The translations under genes and the position numbers were made by a program. The notes under the pieces are model-generated. The model did not search any database, had not been told where the DNA came from, and saw only the letters and a program-made list of their open reading frames with translations. Shown one piece after another: positions 25,915 to 35,541 of a stretch of DNA of 64,000 nt. Numbering within the stretch: the first letter of the stretch is position 1; each line of letters starts with the position of its first letter. The DNA comes from Clostridium_AD sp050717635 (GTDB lineage Bacteria > Bacillota > Clostridia > Clostridiales > Clostridiaceae): NCBI RefSeq assembly GCF_050717635.1, contig NZ_JBOITO010000003.1, positions 1 to 64,000 of the forward strand, read 5' to 3'.

Positions 25915-27324
25915 ATTGTAACAAACAATAGGAGTACCTGGCTCAATATTATCAAAGATTGCTTTTGCTAAATAGTGTGGTGAATTTATACAACCATGTG
26001 AACCGGATGTTTTATATATCTTTCCTCCAAAGGAACTTCTCCAGTTTGCGTCATGAATTCCTATACCTCCGTTAAAGGGCATCCAAAAGGTAACAGGAGC
26101 AGCATAATCAGCACCCCTTAGGACGGCATCCTTTTGTTTGTATTTTAATTTATAAATACCTGATGGTGTTTTATGATTAGAGCTTACATTTCCTGTAACA
26201 ATATCTCCTTGTGATATTAGAGAACCATTTTTATAAAACCATAAATGCTGGTTTGTAAGATCTATTTCTACGTAGGTATTCCCAATATCATTGTTGCCAT
26301 GAGATACGGCAGTTTGAATGTATTCTGGGTCTTTTTTTATAGTTTTTCCTTCTTTTAGTGCAGTAATTAAAGCCGACGTTTCATTAACTTTATTAATGGA
26401 CCAGCCATAATCACCACCGCCAACATTTTTTGTCTTTCCTTGTGATGTAGTAAAATTTCTCATATCGCCAATGGTATTATGATTTTTAGAAAGTACATCT
26501 ACGTAGTTCTTGACTTCGTCCTCATTAAATGTGACTTTAAGATTCTCATCAACCGTAAGCCACTTATTTATTGTAGAACCATCTAAAATCTCTTTATGCT
26601 CCCCAAAAGTATAGGTGATTTTTGAAAAAACATATTTGTTAAGTATGTTTAATGCATCAATAGTTTTCTGTGAATTTGAAGTAAATGTCGGCTTAACATA
26701 GCAATTAATTGACTCCAAATCTATTGTAGTTTCTTCTTTAAGGATTGCAGCAGTCACGGAATCATATAAAATATCACTACTTACCTTAGTTCCATCTACT
26801 TCAGCTACAATTTCATAGCCTTTATCAGTATACTTAAAGCTAGCATTTTTAGGTTCAACTATGTTGCTGCTATCAAAACAAGAAAGCGTGTCCAATCGTT
26901 TTTTTAATAGTAATTTATCATATTTAACGCCTTCTGTCATTTGAGAATCTTCTCTATTAAAAACTGCTAAAACCCATTTATAAGGATTCTGTTTATTTTT
27001 AAAATTATTAAATTGTCCATCAGAATTATAACTTAACCCGACTTCATCCCCTCTAATTTGTTCTTTTTTACCTCCTCGTTCTATTAGATTTAAAGCATAA
27101 GTATGAAGCTGTGATGCCAACTTTTCATTTGCTACCTCCACATTTTCACCTGAAACGCTAATACAATTTATTGAAGAACCAAAATAAAAATGATTCATAA
27201 AAAATATTGCCATCCCAAGATATATAGCAAGTAAAGTCCAAAGAGAAATTATAATACCTATAACAATTTTGTTATGTTTTTTTAATAACCTTATTATTGG
27301 ATTTTCTAGTTCGCTATTCGTAAT
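25912..27324 (-). CDS. membrane-anchored L,D-transpeptidase (YkuD) with PG_binding_4 domains, probable ATT start
   Basis: The frame from 27324 encodes 470 residues: a short cytoplasmic tail ending KKHNK, one membrane helix (about residues 20-42), two PG_binding_4-type repeats (about 45-310) with the INCISVSGENVEVA-type start, and a C-terminal YkuD domain with GIHDANW and catalytic Cys in SGSHGCINSP. It should form 3-3 peptidoglycan cross-links outside the cell. The only ATG (27213) lies inside the membrane helix and has no ribosome binding site. The conserved anchor region extends upstream to an ATT at 27324-27322, directly behind TAAGGGGGAG, and no ATG, GTG or TTG occurs in frame before it. 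Spacing is short (3 nt), so the exact codon is uncertain. Confidence 0.85.
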   Translation of the reverse strand: MTNSELENPIIRLLKKHNKIVIGIIISLWTLLAIYLGMAIFFMNHFYFGSSINCISVSGENVEVANEKLASQLHTYALNLIERGGKKEQIRGDEVGLSYNSDGQFNNFKNKQNPYKWVLAVFNREDSQMTEGVKYDKLLLKKRLDTLSCFDSSNIVEPKNASFKYTDKGYEIVAEVDGTKVSSDILYDSVTAAILKEETTIDLESINCYVKPTFTSNSQKTIDALNILNKYVFSKITYTFGEHKEILDGSTINKWLTVDENLKVTFNEDEVKNYVDVLSKNHNTIGDMRNFTTSQGKTKNVGGGDYGWSINKVNETSALITALKEGKTIKKDPEYIQTAVSHGNNDIGNTYVEIDLTNQHLWFYKNGSLISQGDIVTGNVSSNHKTPSGIYKLKYKQKDAVLRGADYAAPVTFWMPFNGGIGIHDANWRSSFGGKIYKTSGSHGCINSPHYLAKAIFDNIEPGTPIVCYN

Positions 27325-27548
27325 GCTCCCCCTTAATAAAATTAGTGCGTGCTATTTTTGTGACTACATTTCAGTATATGCATACGTTTAAGCAAGTGTT
27401 CATATTTCATTTTATGTGCTAACTTTCGTATTTAAAACAATTATTAGTAATATTATTACAAACTTTGGTAGGCAAAGATTATACTTATAGTTTATAATAA
27501 AAACAATATACCGAAGTAATAATTCAGATAACAGGAGTGAGAGCAAGT

Positions 27549-28466
27549 ATGGAAATTAAAACAGTATCAATTATAGGACTCGGGGCGCTAGGAATATTAT
27601 TTGGAAATCATTTATCCAAGAGAATGACAAGTGGAAATTTGCGAATCATTGCTAGTGAGGATAGAATAGAACAATATGAAAAAAACAATGTATATTGTAA
27701 TGGCGAACTTTGTGTGTTCAAGTTTATTACCCCTGAGGAAATATGCGAACCAGCAGATTTGATTATTTTTACAGTTAAATACAGCGGTCTCACAAATGCT
27801 ATACAAGCTGTTAAAAATCAAGTAGGAGAACACACTATTATTTTGTCTGCATTAAATGGAATTACAAGTGAGGCTATTATTGGTGAAACTTATGGGATGG
27901 ATAAAATCTTATATTGTGTTGCACAAGGCATGGATGCAGTTAAAGAAGGAAATGAATTAACATATCATAATATGGGGATGCTCTGCTTTGGAGAAGGAGA
28001 ACCAGGCATTGTATCACAAAAGGTAAAGAGAGTTTCTGAATTCTTTGAAAAAATGGAAGTTCCATATGAGGTGGATATGGACATGTACAAGAGACAATGG
28101 GGCAAGTTTATGCTAAATGTTGGCGTAAATCAAACAGTTGCGGTATATGAAAGTGATTATGGTGAAATTCAAAGGGAAGGAGAAGCAAGAAACACAACAA
28201 TTTCAGCTATGAGAGAGGTTATAGCACTGTCCAAAAAGGCAGGTATTAACTTAACGGTATCAGATTTAAATTATTGGCTTAAGATATTAGGAACATTGAA
28301 CCCAAAGGGAAAACCGTCAATGCGCCAGGATATGGAAGCAAAACGCTATAGTGAGGTGGAGTTATTTGCTGGTGAGGTACTGAGATTAGGTGATAAATAT
28401 GGTATGTCTACACCTGTAAATAGAATGCTATATGATAAAATTAAATTTATAGAAGATAAGTACTAA
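27549..28466 (+). CDS. 2-dehydropantoate 2-reductase family protein (PanE/ApbA-like)
   Basis: The 305-residue protein has an N-terminal Rossmann domain (IIGLGALGILFG, residues about 8-19) and the ketopantoate reductase middle motif (ALNGITSEAIIGETYG). The C-terminal helical domain contains the family Lys and Asn residues in KRQWGKFMLNVGVNQ. It could reduce ketopantoate in pantothenate synthesis or act on a related 2-oxo acid; no pantothenate genes are nearby. The start is ATG 27549, after CAGGAGTGAG, rather than the upstream GTG. Confidence 0.85.
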   Translation: MEIKTVSIIGLGALGILFGNHLSKRMTSGNLRIIASEDRIEQYEKNNVYCNGELCVFKFITPEEICEPADLIIFTVKYSGLTNAIQAVKNQVGEHTIILSALNGITSEAIIGETYGMDKILYCVAQGMDAVKEGNELTYHNMGMLCFGEGEPGIVSQKVKRVSEFFEKMEVPYEVDMDMYKRQWGKFMLNVGVNQTVAVYESDYGEIQREGEARNTTISAMREVIALSKKAGINLTVSDLNYWLKILGTLNPKGKPSMRQDMEAKRYSEVELFAGEVLRLGDKYGMSTPVNRMLYDKIKFIEDKY

Positions 28467-28495
28467 GATAAGAAATAGCATTTTTTATCTTAGTA
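28461..28495 (+). terminator. probable terminator after the PanE-like gene
   Basis: ACTAAGATAA (28462-28471) pairs with TTATCTTAGT (28485-28494) across a 13-base loop containing a T-run; only weakly terminator-like. Confidence 0.5.
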
Positions 28496-28566
28496 TGTTG
28501 TTCATTAAAATACATTCAACTAATATACTTAATAATAGTAATTGATTTTTGTGAGGTATATTATGT

Positions 28567-29931
28567 ATGGTGAATAGAGAAATAACCAATGAAGTCCTTA
28601 ATACTTCGCTACCGGTAGTTGCGGAGATAACAATATATACATTAATGTCTATTTTCGATTTAATGATGATTGGGAGATATGGTGGAAATATAGCAGTAAG
28701 TGCTGTTGGATTAAGTAACAATTTAACAAATTCCTTTATTGGAATATTTATTTCGGGTGGAGTTTGCATAAGTATAGTTTCACTGGTTTCTAGATTAGTA
28801 GGTGCAAAGCAGTTTAAAAATGCTGAGAAGTTCGCTACCATAGGGTTTATTTTAGGTGCTTTCATATGTTTGATCATTACCATATTAATCTTTACCTTTG
28901 GAAAACAGTTTCTTTATGTACTTGGAGCAAGGAATAGTGTTTTAGAAATGGGATACTCATTTATAAAAATAAATTCTATAGCTATATACTTTTGTATGAA
29001 TATGAGACTTTTAAATTCTATTTTAATAGGATACGGAAATACTTTTATACCATTCATATGTTCATTAATTGTAATTTCTTTTAAAATAGCTTTGAATTAT
29101 TTATTAATTTTTGGAATCATGTTTAAGGCAAGGGGTATAGAAGGTGCTGCTATAGCTTCTACTATTGCATATTCGTGTGGTTTTATATTTTCATTTTATT
29201 ATGTTATTTCAAAGTCTAAAATTAAAGTTAAATCCTTTTTTATCTTTAGAATTTCGCCTAAAGATATCAAAAGAATATTGTCGTTAGCTATTCCGTGTTC
29301 ATTAGAAGAGGCAACTTTCAGTATTAGCAAACTTATATGTGTTGCTATTATAATTAAATCAGGCAGTATTTCCTTTGCAGCTGATGAAATAGCTAATATG
29401 GTAGAAGGGATTTCAGTTATGCCAGGTATTGGATTTGGGTTAGCGGTAATTGCTATAGTAGGACTTAATACAGGGAAAAAAGATTATAAGAAGGCAAAAA
29501 AAGCTACATATAAATGTGCTTTATATGCTGTATTTATGATGAGCATATTTGCAATAATATTCTTATTCATGTCAAATATTCTGGTAAAATTTTTTATAAA
29601 CGAGAATGAAAAGAAAGTTGCCTATTTAGCTGGAAGATGTCTTGCTATAGGAGCATTAGAGCAACCGTTTATAGCTATTTCACTAGTCTTTGCAGGTGCA
29701 TTAAAAGGTGTAGGAGACGTTAAAAGTCCGTTTTTTATTTCTTGTTTTACAAGTTGGGCTATAAGGTTGCCATTAACATATTATTTTATAAATGTTTTAA
29801 AATATCCAGTTACAGCGGTATGGTGGATTACAGCGCTACAATGGGGAGTAGATGCACTCCTTATGTTTATCCTCTTTAAATACAGATTTAATAAATTATC
29901 AAAAGAGTCAATAGGCCGAAGTCTAAAATAA
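28567..29931 (+). CDS. MATE-family efflux transporter
   Basis: The 454-residue protein has twelve predicted helices in two MATE repeats (about residues 1-225 and 240-445). The first contains DLMMIGRYGGNIAVSAVGLSN and the second ISVMPGIGFGLAVIAIVGLN. MATE proteins export drugs or metabolites in exchange for Na+ or H+. ATG 28567 lies 11 nt after GAGGT; a GTG one codon downstream is possible. It appears to be a single-gene unit. The substrate is not predictable. Confidence 0.88.
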   Translation: MVNREITNEVLNTSLPVVAEITIYTLMSIFDLMMIGRYGGNIAVSAVGLSNNLTNSFIGIFISGGVCISIVSLVSRLVGAKQFKNAEKFATIGFILGAFICLIITILIFTFGKQFLYVLGARNSVLEMGYSFIKINSIAIYFCMNMRLLNSILIGYGNTFIPFICSLIVISFKIALNYLLIFGIMFKARGIEGAAIASTIAYSCGFIFSFYYVISKSKIKVKSFFIFRISPKDIKRILSLAIPCSLEEATFSISKLICVAIIIKSGSISFAADEIANMVEGISVMPGIGFGLAVIAIVGLNTGKKDYKKAKKATYKCALYAVFMMSIFAIIFLFMSNILVKFFINENEKKVAYLAGRCLAIGALEQPFIAISLVFAGALKGVGDVKSPFFISCFTSWAIRLPLTYYFINVLKYPVTAVWWITALQWGVDALLMFILFKYRFNKLSKESIGRSLK

Positions 29932-30038
29932 AAAAAATATTTTAAATAAACAAAATATTTTGAAGGAAAATTACTATTTATATCGAATTATAATAGTTAT
30001 CACTAAAATTCTATTATAGAATCGAAGGAGTGTTTAAC

Positions 30039-31568
30039 ATGGCCAAAAAAACAACAATCATTTTAAACTGTATAATTGTATTTGAGACAATTAGTATGTT
30101 TTTTCTAAATACACTACTAGCAAGTTTGTTCTTATTTATAGGGATCATAGTTAATTTTCTTATTTATTCGAGTTCAAAGCAAAATGACACAAAGACAGAA
30201 ATAGATTTAGTAAAAGCAGCAAAAAATGATTCGTTGATACTTACAGAAAAAACACCTTCTATAGTGAAAAATTTAGTCGAATTTATGGCTAATCTAAACA
30301 GAGCATTATTAGTATCTTCTTGCCAAGGTATTAAAGTAATGAAAAGGCTAGTTACAATATCGTCCGAACTTAAGGAAGCCTCTGGAGAAATAACACAAGC
30401 AATAAGTGATGTAGCTGATGACATGGGGGAGCAACAAGGTAAAGTAATAGAAATATCTAATTTGCTTGAAAAAATAGCCTCTTATGTGAATATTCAAAGT
30501 GATAAAGTTGATAATGCTTTTAAGGTTAGTCAAAACGCTAATGTGCAAGTTGAAAATTGTAATGAGGCATCTAAATCAATGAATAATCAAATGTTTGAGA
30601 TTAAAACATCAGTAGACAATGTTGTAGAAATTTCTGATGGATTAGAAAAGAAATCTTCTGGAATAAATAACATAGTTGATTCGATTTTAGAAATTGCTGA
30701 TCAAACTAATTTACTTGCACTTAATGCCGCTATAGAAGCAGCTAGGGCAGGAGAAAGTGGTAGAGGGTTTGCGGTAGTTGCGGATGAGGTGAAAAAACTT
30801 GCTGGCCAAGCAAAAGATGCTGGATCTAATATCATTAAGGTAACAAAGGGTATTCAAGATGATATAACATTATCACGAAAAATGATGAATGAAGTGCAAA
30901 TAAAAACCGAAATAGGGGCTAACATTACCAAAAATACTATTTCAGCATTGTCTGCAATTTATGATATTATTGACACTGTTTCAAAAGAGTTTAAAGAAGT
31001 AAAGAAAACAAATGAAATTTTATGCGAAAATAACCAACAAATAAAGGGATATATAGAACAACTTGCAGCTATTACAGAAAAAACGTCTGCTGTTAGTGAG
31101 GAAATAAGTGCATCTTCACATGAGATGACAAGTTCACTTATAGGCATGGATACATTAGCTAATGAAGCATTTGCAGAAAGTTCGTTTCTTCAAGAAAAAA
31201 TATCAGAAAGAACTATAAATGTAGAATCCTTATTAGAAATTGGTAGACACCTTCAAAAAATTGATATTGACAGTGATCTTAAGCAAAGTGATTTGGATAC
31301 TCTTAAAAATAAATTAGGTTGTGATTCAGTTTCTATAACTGATGAATTCGGAACAATTTATATTTCATCAAGTGTAAGTGATATTGGATTCAATCTGTGT
31401 GGATTTAGTGCTGAAGATAAGGATGTACTTGAGAAAAGGAGAGAGTGTTTTGTAACTCCCCTTATTAAAGCGGAAATGACAGATAGCTTCTGGAAGTACC
31501 TAACATTTCCTAGACTTAAAACAAAAGGCATTATTCAATATGGATTTCTAATAGACAGATTTATCTAA
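30039..31568 (+). CDS. methyl-accepting chemotaxis-like transducer with C-terminal sensor-like extension
   Basis: The 509-residue protein starts with two closely spaced membrane helices (residues about 5-45) and almost no extracytoplasmic loop. It continues with a long coiled-coil signalling domain whose hairpin tip is ADQTNLLALNAAIEAARAGE, GRGFAVVADEVKKLA. After the signalling domain there is a further ~110-residue region (about 398-509) with CDSVSITDEFGTIYISSS, resembling a small PAS/Cache-like ligand module. Placement of a sensor at the C-terminus is unusual. The start is ATG 30039 after GAAGGAGTG. No other chemotaxis genes are in the window. Confidence 0.83.
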   Translation: MAKKTTIILNCIIVFETISMFFLNTLLASLFLFIGIIVNFLIYSSSKQNDTKTEIDLVKAAKNDSLILTEKTPSIVKNLVEFMANLNRALLVSSCQGIKVMKRLVTISSELKEASGEITQAISDVADDMGEQQGKVIEISNLLEKIASYVNIQSDKVDNAFKVSQNANVQVENCNEASKSMNNQMFEIKTSVDNVVEISDGLEKKSSGINNIVDSILEIADQTNLLALNAAIEAARAGESGRGFAVVADEVKKLAGQAKDAGSNIIKVTKGIQDDITLSRKMMNEVQIKTEIGANITKNTISALSAIYDIIDTVSKEFKEVKKTNEILCENNQQIKGYIEQLAAITEKTSAVSEEISASSHEMTSSLIGMDTLANEAFAESSFLQEKISERTINVESLLEIGRHLQKIDIDSDLKQSDLDTLKNKLGCDSVSITDEFGTIYISSSVSDIGFNLCGFSAEDKDVLEKRRECFVTPLIKAEMTDSFWKYLTFPRLKTKGIIQYGFLIDRFI

Positions 31569-31578
31569 TGAAATCAAC

Positions 31579-31622
31579 ATAGGCAGTCAGAGTGATACAT
31601 CACTTTGACTGCCTATTATATT
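31579..31622 (+). terminator. intrinsic terminator after the transducer gene
   Basis: ATAGGCAGTCA (31579-31589) pairs with TGACTGCCTAT (31606-31616), with an inner AGTGA/TCACT stem. Confidence 0.75.
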
Positions 31623-31815
31623 TGGCGATTACTCCCATTTTATTGTCTCTAAATGTTATAAAATTTGTTATATTGTTTAATATTTAAAATATATGTTATC
31701 ATATAGGATGAAAGCAAGATATAATTCATATCGTAAGGGAAAATCGTTGTGTATAGAATGGATATAAAGAATCGTTAATATTAAATAAGTCTAAATAAAG
31801 AAAGGATGATAAATT

Positions 31816-32097
31816 ATGGCTATAGATAAAGTGCAAGAGTATTTTAAAAAATGGGGCAAGGATAAAGACATTTTAGAGTTTGGATCCTCTAGCGCTACAG
31901 TTCAACTTGCAGCAGAAACCTTAGGCATTGAGGAAGCAAGAATTGCTAAAACTATTTGTTTTAAAGATGGAGCGGGTGCTATGCTAATAGTTACGGCAGG
32001 TGATGCAAAAACAGATAATAAAAAATTCAAGGATGAATTTGGGTTTAAAGCAAAGATGTTAACACCGGAGGAAACGCTGGGATTTACCATAATATAA
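31816..32097 (+). pseudogene. C-terminally truncated YbaK/ProX-type aminoacyl-tRNA editing protein
   Basis: The 93-residue product matches the first 60 percent of YbaK/ProXp-type deacylases, which hydrolyse mischarged tRNA and are usually about 155-160 residues long. It keeps EFGSSSATVQLAAETLG, the RIAKTICFK strand with the conserved Lys, and IVTAGDAKTDNKKFKDEFG. It ends in GFTII where family members continue to a GGVCPFG motif, and nothing resembling the missing part is found in the following bases. It still has a good ribosome binding site (AAAGGATGAT), so a truncated product may be made, but it is probably inactive. Confidence 0.75.
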
Positions 32098-32573
32098 GAC
32101 TTTTATAATTTTAAAAAAGAATTGTAAAAATTAAAGTGTAAACAGTTACAAAGTGAGTTATTAACACGTTAATTCATTCATTGTTGTGACTTATGTATTT
32201 AAATAACAATAAGCATCAGTGCTAAAGAGCTAACCTATAGTCATAGGTTAGTAGCTCTCTAGCACTTATTCTTTTATATATAGTAATTATTTAGATGAAA
32301 CATACAACTTAATTTAACGGTAAACTTGCAATATTCAAAATATTGAGAATATTCATTTAGATTGTTTATTCTAAATATGCCATAGATGAATTGAAATTTA
32401 TTTTGCTTTATTTAACCATTTAAAGTACGGTATATAGCCAAACATACAAGGAGAATTAAACTTGGAATATATTTTGCACCCTGTTTATTATACTTTGAAA
32501 TATTGATATAAATTTGACAAACTATTTATAAGTGGTACTATTAGTATAATATAGTAAATGAGGAGGAATTGTT
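32098..32573. other. 476-nt intergenic region upstream of aspartase
   Basis: No gene is supported here. It contains the compound hairpin at 32218-32266 and then about 300 AT-rich bases leading to the aspA promoter region. A TTGACA occurs at 32515-32520 and a TATAAT at 32546-32551, but their spacing is too long for one promoter, so the real promoter is not fixed. Confidence 0.5.
32218..32275 (+). terminator. large compound hairpin, probable terminator
   Basis: Three nested stems: AGTGCTA/TAGCACT, AGAGCTA/TAGCTCT and TAACCTA/TAGGTTA, between 32218 and 32266, followed by TATTCTTTTAT. It is 120 nt past the truncated YbaK frame and may mark the end of the ancestral gene. Confidence 0.65.
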
Positions 32574-34001
32574 ATGAATAAAATATTGCAAAACTTTAGG
32601 GTGGAAAGTGATTCTTGTGGTTCTAAAAATGTACCTATAAAAGCATATTATGGAGTTCAATCATTAAGAGCAGCAGAAAACTTTAATATTACAGGTAAAA
32701 AGATGCACAAAGAATTAATAATTAGCCTTGCCGAGGTAAAAAAAGCAACAGCTGTAGCTAATAATGAAGCGGGACTTATGAGCAAAAAGGTTAGAGATGC
32801 CATAATTCAAGCATGTGATGAAATTATATCTGGTAAACTACATGATGAATTTATAATTGATTCCATCCAAGGTGGAGCAGGTACATCGGGAAATATGAAT
32901 GCAAATGAAGTAATTGCTAATAGAGCAAATGAAATATTGGGCGGTAAATTAGGTGTTTATGATAAAGTTCATCCCAATGATGATGTAAATATGGGACAAT
33001 CTACAAATGATGTATTTCCAACAGCAGGAAAGATGGCAGCTCTAAAACTTATTCCAAGAACCTTAGATGAGTTAAGAAAACTAGATGATGCTCTTATAGA
33101 AAAGTCAAAAGAATTTGATGATGTTATTAAAATGGGAAGAACTCAAATGCAAGATGCTGTACCTATTAGATTAGGACAAGAATTCCATGCATATAGTTCA
33201 GTAATAAAAAGAAACATTGCTAGACTAGAAAAAGCTAGCGAAGGTCTAAAGATTGTAAATATGGGCGCTTCTGCCATAGGAACAGGAATAAATGTAGATA
33301 TAGAGTATTTTGAAAAAATTGTACCAGCGATCAATAAAGTTGTTAATCTAGATTTACATCAAGCAGAAGATTTAGTAGATGGAACACAAAATATAGATGT
33401 TTTTGTAGACGTTTCCTCAGCTCTTAAAGTTTGCGCAGTAAGTCTTTCTAAAATATCAAATGACTTAAGATTAATGTCTTCAGGTCCTAGAACGGGTTTT
33501 GGAGAAATAAATCTTCCATCAAAACAAAATGGATCATCCATAATGCCAGGAAAGATAAATCCTGTAATTCCAGAAGTTATGAGTCAAGTATCTTTCAATA
33601 TTATAGGAAATGATATGACTATAACTATGGCAGCAGAAGCTGGACAATTAGAACTCAATGCTTTTGAACCAGTTATATTCTATAAATTGTATGAATCTAT
33701 AGAAACATTAGCTAATGGAGTTAATACTCTTAGAGAAAATTGTATTGAAGGTATTACTGCTAATAGAGAAAGATGTAAGCTTTTAGTAGATAATAGTGTA
33801 GGTATAATTACAGCAATAGTGCCACATGTAGGATATAAGGCAGCTGCTAGAATTGCAGATAAAGCCATTGCAACAGGCGAATCTGTAATTGAACTTGTCC
33901 TTAAAGAGAGCATATTAACGAAATCGCAACTTAACGAAATACTAGATACAGTAGCAATGACTGAACCAGGAATAGCAGCTAAGCATTTAATGGCTATATA
34001 G
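32574..34001 (+). CDS. aspA: aspartate ammonia-lyase
   Basis: The 475-residue protein is a fumarase/aspartase superfamily enzyme converting aspartate to fumarate and ammonia. The signature loop GSSIMPGKINPV (about residues 322-333) carries the catalytic Ser. The motifs GGAGTSGNMNANEVIANRA and HPNDDVNMGQSTNDVFPT match aspartase, although fumarase cannot be fully excluded by eye. ATG 32574 follows GAGGAGG. The next gene is a dicarboxylate/amino acid symporter, consistent with aspartate uptake and deamination. The two are separated by a terminator-like hairpin. Confidence 0.9.
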   Translation: MNKILQNFRVESDSCGSKNVPIKAYYGVQSLRAAENFNITGKKMHKELIISLAEVKKATAVANNEAGLMSKKVRDAIIQACDEIISGKLHDEFIIDSIQGGAGTSGNMNANEVIANRANEILGGKLGVYDKVHPNDDVNMGQSTNDVFPTAGKMAALKLIPRTLDELRKLDDALIEKSKEFDDVIKMGRTQMQDAVPIRLGQEFHAYSSVIKRNIARLEKASEGLKIVNMGASAIGTGINVDIEYFEKIVPAINKVVNLDLHQAEDLVDGTQNIDVFVDVSSALKVCAVSLSKISNDLRLMSSGPRTGFGEINLPSKQNGSSIMPGKINPVIPEVMSQVSFNIIGNDMTITMAAEAGQLELNAFEPVIFYKLYESIETLANGVNTLRENCIEGITANRERCKLLVDNSVGIITAIVPHVGYKAAARIADKAIATGESVIELVLKESILTKSQLNEILDTVAMTEPGIAAKHLMAI

Positions 34002-34032
34002 AGTATACTATTAATTCAATATATAAAAAATT

Positions 34033-34071
34033 TTAATAGCTGGTTGTGGTATTCCATAACCAGCTATTAAA
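34033..34071 (+). terminator. hairpin between aspA and the symporter gene
   Basis: TTAATAGCTGGTT (34033-34045) pairs perfectly with AACCAGCTATTAA (34058-34070). There is no strong T-run after it, so it may be a partial terminator or a processing site that sets the ratio of the two products. Confidence 0.65.
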
Positions 34072-34092
34072 CTATACAAAGGAGGAGTATGT

Positions 34093-35373
34093 ATGCATAT
34101 GAAAAAGTTAAGTTTAACTACAAAGATACTTGTTGCTCTAGTACTCGGAGCAATTACTGGAATTATTGTTTTTCAATTTCCAAGTGGAGTTATTAAAGAT
34201 ACGATTTTAATAAATGGTGTATTTGAATTAGTAGGACAACTCTTTTTAAGAGGAATAATGATGCTTGTAGTTCCCCTAGTATTTATTTCCTTAGTAAATG
34301 GTACGGCAAGTATGGGAGATATAAAGAAACTTGGTAGGGTAGGTGGTAAGACTGTAGCGTTTTATTTAACTACTACAGCAGTATCTATTGCTATTGCACT
34401 ATGCTTAGGTTATCTTATAAAGCCAGGAGCAGGACTAGATTTAACAACGGCAAAAGCAATAGAAACTACAATTGCTACCAAAACACCATTGGTACAAACG
34501 TTATTTGAAATGGTACCGAAAAATCCGATTTTAGCTATGGCTGAAGGGAATATGCTCCAAATCATTGTATTTGCTGTATTGAGCGGTGTAGGATTATCCT
34601 TGTTAGGAGAAAAAAGTAAGATATTAATTACTTTTCTTGAAAGCTTAAATGATTTAATTATGAAGTTAGTAGAAATAGTTATGAAATTTGCACCTATAGG
34701 TGTGTTTGGCCTTATAGCTAAAACTTTTGCTACTGTAGGATATTCAGCTATGATTCCATTAATGAAATATATTCTCACCATATATTTAGGTCTATTACTT
34801 ATTTCAATAATAGGATATGCCGGTCTTTTAAAAGGTCTTACTGGATTATCTATAAAGACATTCTATAAGAAGTTTTTCCCAGTTATGTCGGTTGGGTTTT
34901 CAACGGCTAGTAGTAATGCAACAGTACCAGTAAATTTAGATATATGCGAAAAAAGATTAGGAGTTTCAAAGGGAATTGCTGCTTTTACAATTCCACTAGG
35001 TGCAACAGTTAATATGAATGGTACTGCAATTATGCAGGGTGTAGCTACGTTTTTTGTAGCTCAAGCATATGGTATTCCGGTAACTATAAGTATGATGTTA
35101 ACAGTGGTTTTAACATCAACCATTGCATCTATTGGCACAGCAGGAGTACCTGGTGCTTCTATAATAATGCTATCTATGGTGTTTGTGTCTGTAGGTCTTC
35201 CCTTAGAAGGAATTGGTCTGATAATGGGTGTAGATAGAATTGTAGATATGGGCAGAACAGTTGTAAACATTACTGGAGATGCTATTTGTACTGTTATTAT
35301 AGCTAAGCAAGAAGGGGAATTAGATGTTGATGTGTTCAATGATGAAAAAAGAGAGTTAACTAAGAGTGCATAA
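34093..35373 (+). CDS. dicarboxylate/amino acid:cation symporter (DAACS, GltP-like)
   Basis: The 426-residue protein has the DAACS/SLC1 fold with eight helices and two re-entrant loops. The serine-rich loop STASSNATVPVN and the NMNGTAI motif (both about residues 275-325) and GVPGASIIMLSMV are diagnostic. It imports glutamate, aspartate or C4-dicarboxylates with Na+ or H+. The context next to aspA points to aspartate. ATG 34093 follows AAAGGAGGAG. The unit closes at the terminator at 35386. Confidence 0.92.
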   Translation: MHMKKLSLTTKILVALVLGAITGIIVFQFPSGVIKDTILINGVFELVGQLFLRGIMMLVVPLVFISLVNGTASMGDIKKLGRVGGKTVAFYLTTTAVSIAIALCLGYLIKPGAGLDLTTAKAIETTIATKTPLVQTLFEMVPKNPILAMAEGNMLQIIVFAVLSGVGLSLLGEKSKILITFLESLNDLIMKLVEIVMKFAPIGVFGLIAKTFATVGYSAMIPLMKYILTIYLGLLLISIIGYAGLLKGLTGLSIKTFYKKFFPVMSVGFSTASSNATVPVNLDICEKRLGVSKGIAAFTIPLGATVNMNGTAIMQGVATFFVAQAYGIPVTISMMLTVVLTSTIASIGTAGVPGASIIMLSMVFVSVGLPLEGIGLIMGVDRIVDMGRTVVNITGDAICTVIIAKQEGELDVDVFNDEKRELTKSA

Positions 35374-35385
35374 ACTTATGAGAAT

Positions 35386-35424
35386 AAAAATCCTGCTAAC
35401 TTTTATAGTTAGCAGGATTTTTTT
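35386..35424 (+). terminator. intrinsic terminator after the symporter gene
   Basis: AAAATCCTGCTAAC (35387-35400) pairs perfectly with GTTAGCAGGATTTT (35408-35421), followed by TTT. Confidence 0.9.
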
Positions 35425-35541
35425 AATGAATAAAATAGAAAGGTGTAAGAATAAAAAAGTTGTGAAAGTATGACAGCATTCGCCTATATTAGCAAAGCTA
35501 ATGTGATAGAATTAGTGTAATGAAATCACGGGAGGGTTATA

